Shown here one piece after another: positions 58,785 through 64,000 of a stretch of DNA of 64,000 nt; the first letter of the stretch is position 1, and every line of letters begins with the position of its first letter. The stretch spans positions 62,001-126,000 of the forward strand of contig MU839178.1 in the NCBI GenBank assembly GCA_030685235.1. Direction: 5' to 3'. Position numbers and translations under genes: made by a program. The notes beneath the pieces are model-generated. The model saw only the letters and a list, made by a program, of their open reading frames with translations. It was not told the origin of the DNA and did not search any database. This DNA comes from Copromyces sp. CBS 386.78. Lineage: Eukaryota; Ascomycota; Sordariomycetes; Sordariales; Sordariaceae.

Positions 58785-60995
58785 TCAACAAGCCGCCTCC
58801 TCGGCACACCTCACCAGCTCGCAAAGCGTCCTCAACAAGAACGGATCCAGCGCCACCGTCTCCTTCGGCGAAAGCGCTTCGCCCTCCACCATACCCTCTC
58901 CAGTAGTGAGCTTCAGCGTCGTAACCAAACGGGCGATGCACCTCGCCAAACCGGCATGGATATCCCTTAGCATGGTCAAGTCGCCACCGGCGCCACCATT
59001 GCTACCGCCGCTGCTGCTGGTCGACATCTTTGGCGCACCACCTCCTTTTTCGTTGTCTCTTGTAAAGGGACGGCCGAAGCCGCCGTCTCTGGGAGAGTAG
59101 AGCGCGCCGGAGGACAAGTTCGTAGCTGCTTCGTCGTTCATGCCGAGGATGCTCTCTGCTTTTCTGGGGATCCGGCGCACGTTATTATCGTCTGAGCGGC
59201 GCGTCGAGCTGGACGGGTTGCGCTGGACGCTACTGGTTTCTTTGGGAGCATGAGATGATGCGCCGGGTTGGGGAGGGCAGAGGGTGCCAATGTAGTTGTA
59301 GGCGATTAGGTGCGCGTAGAGGGCGTCGCAGAGGCGGTCGGTACCGGTGGGGAAGATGTTCTTGATGGGCGCCCAGTCTGGGATACCAGATGATTTGCTT
59401 GCTTTCGGCTCGGGGGAGGTGTTGCTGGTCTCGTCTTGGGCATAACTTGCAAATCTCTTGTTGGCGCGCCGGCTTTGCATTAGGTTGGGGAGGTTCCAGC
59501 GCTTGCGCGATTTGGTGCTGAGATTGGAAAAGGTGAAGACCGACTCGTTGTCTTCGTCGTCGATACTGTTGGTGGGCCTTCTGACCTGGTGTTTGAGCTT
59601 CCTCGAATACGTCCGTATCGTCTCGATGGACAGGCTGGAGGTGAGCAGCGTGGTTTCCGGAAAACACGAGGTCGAGATGCGCAGAGTGTTTAGCACATCC
59701 GCGGGCAAAGGAACGCCGGCCACGGGACTATTGGGAACGAAGCTAGGCGCACGAACGCGACCGACCGCTGGCTCCGTATGCGATCGAAGCCACCCTTGAA
59801 GGTGTCCAGTCGACGTCTTCACGCTCAGCTTCGAGCGTAGATCTGAGACGCTGTCTCCCGCCGGCTGTTGATCTCTCACACTTTCCTGCCTGGCTACACC
59901 AGCCTCCGTAAGCACCGTCTCAGAGTGAGGAACTTTCTTCTTCATATATAGCTCAAGCGACGGCCTTTTAGAGGCATCGATGATCGTCCTGCCTCCGGGT
60001 GTCGAAAGCACTGGCAACGTCGGGGATGGAAGCAGCGTTATGCCCCTAGTTTGAACATTGCCGAGCTGAGAACCATCCGCGTCGCTGGCGGGGCCTTCCT
60101 GTTGGCAGAATGCGGGTAGCGCTGGCGGTTTTTGAAGCTGAAGCCTTCTGAGTGATGACTTCCTCTTGGGTACGACTGGCGGATGTATGTCGATAATGCG
60201 TGGCTTCCCTATACTACAAGACTGCCCCGAAGATGTGCGCGGACGATCACCATTGTCGGTCAAGTGAATCGGCAGTGCCATCGGCATCCCGTTCGGGAAC
60301 GGCGTCCTCGGAGAAGTTGGAGAGGACGGTGCAGTCTTGGCGAGAACTGTGTCGTTGAATCCCAGGGCTGTTTGCGGCCGAGGGGGAACATAACGGTCGT
60401 TAACCATATCGGGTTCTTCTGATCCAGGCATCAGGTCTGGCTCATCATCAAACCACGTTCCTTGGCGGTTTGCAGTCGGTTTCGACGAAGTGGAAGAGGG
60501 GGAGTGGGGCTTGCTAGAGAACGGCGAAGAGCTGCGACCGGAAATCGAGGTGGTAGTTGTGACCACTGATTGCTGGCGGGTTCTGATCGAAGGTGGCATT
60601 ATCTCCACAGATGAATCACTGGAGGTATCAGAAGAGTCGTCCGCGGCCCCAAATTGCTCATGGTACCTCGGCATGCCTGCCGCCAATCTGCGCTCCGTGC
60701 CCTCGTGAAGGGAGTGAAGGGAGTGTCGGGCACTCTGAGGGGTCACAGATTTGAAATGGGATGAAGTACAGGAGGAGGTTCGGCGGTGATGGCTTGGTGC
60801 CTGCCTTTGGTTTGTCATTTGGTCTGATGTTCGATATGGATAGCCCTCATCCACAGGGGCCGCTGCTGCAAGACCTTGGCATGGGTAACCGGCGGTCATA
60901 GACTGGTTGTTGAAGAATACCTCGGATTCCTCCAAGCTCTGGACGAGGAGCTCGGGGAAGTTGAAGCCTTTGAACTGAGTCTCAATCTCCTCCAT
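58785..60995 (-). CDS. Unrecognised protein, Ser/Pro-rich, 736 residues
   Basis: Long uninterrupted frame on the minus strand. The first in-frame ATG is at 60995 (MEEIETQFKGFNFPEL); the frame is open a further 33 codons upstream without an ATG, so an upstream exon cannot be excluded. The first 400 residues are low complexity, rich in Ser, Thr and Pro, with basic Ser motifs such as KRKSSLRR that look like kinase sites. More ordered sequence begins near PLPADVLNTLRISTSCFPE. It includes an Arg-rich stretch (RTYSRKLKHQVRRPT) and a helical C-terminus with DWAPIKNIFPTGTDRLCDAL, HAGLARCIARLVTTLKL and a final LDPFLLRTLCELVRCAEE. No catalytic motif, membrane segment or known domain is visible. Codon use and length argue for a real gene, probably conserved only in filamentous ascomycetes. 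Confidence 0.8.
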   Translation of the reverse strand: MEEIETQFKGFNFPELLVQSLEESEVFFNNQSMTAGYPCQGLAAAAPVDEGYPYRTSDQMTNQRQAPSHHRRTSSCTSSHFKSVTPQSARHSLHSLHEGTERRLAAGMPRYHEQFGAADDSSDTSSDSSVEIMPPSIRTRQQSVVTTTTSISGRSSSPFSSKPHSPSSTSSKPTANRQGTWFDDEPDLMPGSEEPDMVNDRYVPPRPQTALGFNDTVLAKTAPSSPTSPRTPFPNGMPMALPIHLTDNGDRPRTSSGQSCSIGKPRIIDIHPPVVPKRKSSLRRLQLQKPPALPAFCQQEGPASDADGSQLGNVQTRGITLLPSPTLPVLSTPGGRTIIDASKRPSLELYMKKKVPHSETVLTEAGVARQESVRDQQPAGDSVSDLRSKLSVKTSTGHLQGWLRSHTEPAVGRVRAPSFVPNSPVAGVPLPADVLNTLRISTSCFPETTLLTSSLSIETIRTYSRKLKHQVRRPTNSIDDEDNESVFTFSNLSTKSRKRWNLPNLMQSRRANKRFASYAQDETSNTSPEPKASKSSGIPDWAPIKNIFPTGTDRLCDALYAHLIAYNYIGTLCPPQPGASSHAPKETSSVQRNPSSSTRRSDDNNVRRIPRKAESILGMNDEAATNLSSGALYSPRDGGFGRPFTRDNEKGGGAPKMSTSSSGGSNGGAGGDLTMLRDIHAGLARCIARLVTTLKLTTGEGMVEGEALSPKETVALDPFLLRTLCELVRCAEEAAC

Positions 60996-63385
60996 TTTGA
61001 TTGCTGGGCCGGGGAAGGAACTCGAAATAGGTTTGGTGGCGGACTTTTCTGACGACACCGGACGAAAAGAACCTTGAAAGGGACCGGACGTCAACCGGGG
61101 CTGGTCAACGTGTGAAGGGAAGAGGCAGAAAGCTAAGCTGCCACTTCAAGCCGCCAACTTGTCGATGCAGGAGGCAGGTCGCAGGAAGGACGCAGGACGG
61201 CCAACTCGTTGGTCAAGTCAGATGGTCGTTGGGGTTAAGAGAAGTGGTCATGGATCCCTGCGCTGATCGCCTGTTGATAGAGGCCGGGGCATATCCCTGC
61301 CACGGCGAAGGGAGCTTGCCTCGTACAAGAGCGCGTACGGTGTTGGACGGAATGGACACTCCGTGGAAGTGAATGGATTAGTGTGACGGTGAAACCGGGT
61401 TCTAACAGAAATGCCGAAACACCAAGTCTGCCGTGTAATGTTTTGGAACAGTCGTTCCAATCCCGCCCTGTAACAGCGAAACAAGCTAGACAGTGGCCTA
61501 CCAGAGACAGTTAGAAAGTGAGTGGTTAAGGAGGGTCAGAGTGAGCAGTCGCGGACCAAGCGGATATCACGCTATAAGGCGGTCGCTTTTCCTTTGGGGA
61601 AGACGGCGACTGACAAACGTCATGCGGAAAGAATGTTTGGGTAGCGAGCAGCATGGGTCATGACCGTGGACTTACACTATATAACGTTATGTTTTGTGTG
61701 GTGATACGCGGCGCTGTCAAAACAGTCGAGCCGACAGGACGTAGAATAGCAGACCAGGTGAGACACTGGATGGAATGGCGCCCTTGGATCCCAACACGCG
61801 AGGGATCGAGAAGGTCTCTTAGAGCCGAGACAGTGATATAGATGACGGAGACACCGAGTGCTCCGTGAGAGCGTGGACACGAGATTGCTGTTATATGGAA
61901 CTTTGATGGAGGAGCTGTTGCCGCCTTACGGCCATTTCAGACATAAACAAGAAACGTTCCCTTTGCGTCGTGGCTTGTCTTGTCCGCAGCGACATATCGA
62001 GGCCACAGCAAGCTGGGCAGGAAAAAGAAAGGAAATAGGCGTAGCTAGGCGTACTGTGAAGGTTGAGTGGCACGAACCGGCATCTAGCGCACCTCGACGA
62101 ACTCTTACGCGAGTTGCCTTCCACTTGGCCGTCGGCGGCAGACATGAAAAGTTCTCAATCACGGACGGATAGACACAGATACCGCGTCTTGGGTACCCGC
62201 CGGTTCAACCAAAGCTAGCCATATCGCCCCGGCATAGGTGTCGCTGAGGGAGATTTCAGGATGAAGCCGCCATTTCCTGACCATTATTTCGTGTTCACCG
62301 TGACATGGTGGCATGTTGTTGGTTCTTATCCTGTCCAGATGTCTTGAATCCTCCAGAGTCGACGTTGAGTGGATGTGCGTCAGTCAACAGAAGTCGGGTA
62401 TTTTCCTGTTTGCGGGCATCGACCAATGGAGAAAGGATGGCCAAGAAAAAAGAAATGTTGGGAGCGGAGAGAGGGGAAACTGAAGGGTCTGGAGTGAAAA
62501 AAGCAAGAGGGTTGAGCAATTGGTTGATTGCCCATTGTAGCTCAAGGACGGACAACAGCGAGACCTGCGCGCATGGGGAGAAAAAGACAAGGGAGAAACA
62601 ATGGGATCTCGTGATGGATGGGATATTTATTGCGGCTGAGAAAGGTGAAGGTAGGATACCGGTAGATAGAGTAGGTTTGATGCACAAGTGTGTAGAACAG
62701 GGTAGGTAAACGAAAAGGCAGGGTGACAACCCGAACAGACAGCGGATGATGGACGGAGGAGATGGACGATGGCAGGGGTGAGTTTTGCGGAGCTTGAAAA
62801 AAGTCGCATCGGGGTCCAAGCTCCTCCTGCTTGGGCCCGTTCTTGCTCCGATGCTTGGCGGTCTTGGCATTCTCAACTCCAGCAACGTGCATACCATACG
62901 CCGTCATTACAAGAATTAAAATTTCATGAGAATCTCGCAAGGTCTTGACGACAACACCATTAGCCCTTGAAAACGACATCCGAAACTTCAAGCATATCTT
63001 TTCTTTTCCAAGACCTGCAGGATCATTCTAAAGCCCTTCGGAACACCTTACATCAGATCAACCCAGCCAACATCCTCGTTTTGGAGTCCGGATCTGTTCC
63101 ACCGGCGTGAGGACGGTAACATCAAATTTTGTCTTGTACCAATCCCTATTCACTAAAGAAAGACGGAAGAGGAAACACACCTTTCATCAACCTGCATTTC
63201 CGTCAGGCTTCACAGCACATCTCTGCACTTCCAGCAAAGGTCACGCGTCTGCCACGCCTGTCGCATTCCGCGGCTGCTTCCAGAAAATCCTAAAAGAGTC
63301 AGTCGGAAAAGTCTAGATCGGCAGAGAACGGAAGAGGAGAGAAGGAGGAAAGATAGGCAAGCCACATTATCAAAAAAGAAAGAAG
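60996..63385. promoter_or_regulatory. Divergent intergenic region before ipi3
   Basis: About 2.4 kb between two outward-pointing start codons, carrying both promoters and leaders. Pyrimidine-rich sequence precedes each gene. The frames on the minus strand at about 62,295-62,990 overlap in different phases and lack a domain or codon pattern, so none is called. Confidence 0.5.
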
Positions 63386-64000
63386 ATGTTGTCAGAAGAA
63401 TTCGTCTCAGCCATCTGCGGCCATCCTCTGAGCTCCAACACGTCCATCGCCAAGGACGTGGGCATCTACGGCCACACTCTGAGCCCTACCTACTCTGTCA
63501 AATACAACTTTAAGAAGAGCTCGGCGCCGGTAAACTGCGTTGCCGTCAGCGACACACATGTCTACGCTGCTCAGGAGAACAAAGCCTATGTCCACGTTTA
63601 CTCGAGGATACGCGGGGACCAGGAGGCCTTTGTGGCTTTCCCTGAGAGGATCCGGTGCTTGACTTTGGCTGGTGACGTCCTGGTTTTGGGCACGGCAGAA
63701 GGTCGGCTCATGCTTTGGGAGGTAAGCAGTTTACTACTAAAAGTGTTGTTGAGACACTCACTTGCGCCCCTTTCCAGACACTAACATAATCCCTTGCCTA
63801 CCAGACCTCAACCGGCCGCCTAATTTCCACCCCAGCGCGCCACGTCCAAGCAGTCACCGTCGTAGTCTCCACGCCCTTCCACGTCCTCACAGGATCCGAC
63901 GACTCAGACATCCACGTGTGGTCCCTCTCCTCCCTTCTGGAACTCACGCCCTCATCTGCCGAACACGAGCCCGAGCGCAGTCTCTCCAACCACCGCGCCG
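63386..64000 (+). CDS. ipi3: Ipi3-like WD40 protein of the Rix1 complex (5' part)
   Basis: Starts at ATG 63386. Exon 1 is 63386-63721, an intron of 83 bp follows, and exon 2 runs from 63805 past the end of the window, so only about 177 N-terminal residues are seen. The sequence shows WD-type blades (GTAEGRLMLWE, then VLTGSDDSDIHVWSLSSLLEL) after an N-terminal segment MLSEEFVSAICG. This order and wording fit Ipi3/WDR18, the subunit of the Rix1-Ipi1-Ipi3 complex that matures pre-60S ribosomal particles in the nucleus. Other WD40 families are less likely because of the VLTGSDDSDIHVWSL blade followed by a variable loop typical of Ipi3. Truncated only by the window. Confidence 0.82.

Overview
The window is nuclear DNA of a filamentous ascomycete of the Sordariaceae, most likely Neurospora or a very close relative. 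The evidence is short introns (about 58-191 bp) with CTAAC/CTRAY-like branch points, an AL-1 phytoene desaturase very like the Neurospora protein I remember, the linkage myosin-II / al-1 / RhoGAP / aspartate-semialdehyde dehydrogenase, and retrotransposons carrying heavy C-to-T and G-to-A damage typical of repeat-induced point mutation (RIP). The exact species cannot be fixed from the sequence alone.

Layout. 1-8.4 kb: an omega-like glutathione S-transferase (+), a tRNA-Thr (+), and a four-exon Red1-like zinc-finger RNA-surveillance protein (-). 8.4-15.8 kb: class II myosin heavy chain (+). 16.9-28.7 kb: a sharply bounded AT-rich island made of two different full-length Ty1/copia LTR retrotransposons, both on the minus strand, each with intact LTRs and a perfect 5-bp target-site duplication, separated by about 100 bp of undamaged host DNA. 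A 418-bp terminal-inverted-repeat element with a perfect 8-bp target duplication is nested in the second one. 28.7-31.5 kb: al-1 (+) with a cluster of candidate light-response motifs, starting about 0.8 kb from the island. 32.2-38.1 kb: an F-BAR/RhoGAP protein (-) and aspartate-semialdehyde dehydrogenase (-), the latter with a CPC1/GCN4-type site in its promoter. 40.4-41.6 kb: a short-chain dehydrogenase (+). 42.84-43.0 kb: an assembly gap with artificial-looking homopolymers. 44.4-46.2 kb: a Whi3-like RNA-binding protein (-). 46.2-54.35 kb: about 8 kb without a convincing coding gene. 54.35-57.7 kb: a six-exon Zn2Cys6 transcription factor (-). 58.8-61.0 kb: an unrecognised 736-residue protein (-). 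63.4 kb to the end: the 5' part of ipi3 (+).

The genes do not form a cluster or pathway; this is ordinary fungal chromosome with independent housekeeping, cytoskeletal, regulatory and pigment genes. The part worth most attention is the 11.8-kb transposon island between myo-2 and al-1. Its structure (target duplications, RIP fading toward the outer LTR ends, an undamaged spacer, a nested short element) records a sequence of insertion and mutation events, and its position could place heterochromatin next to a light-regulated promoter. Intron borders were placed by hand from reading frame, GT-AG borders and branch-point-like sequences; none has transcript support here.
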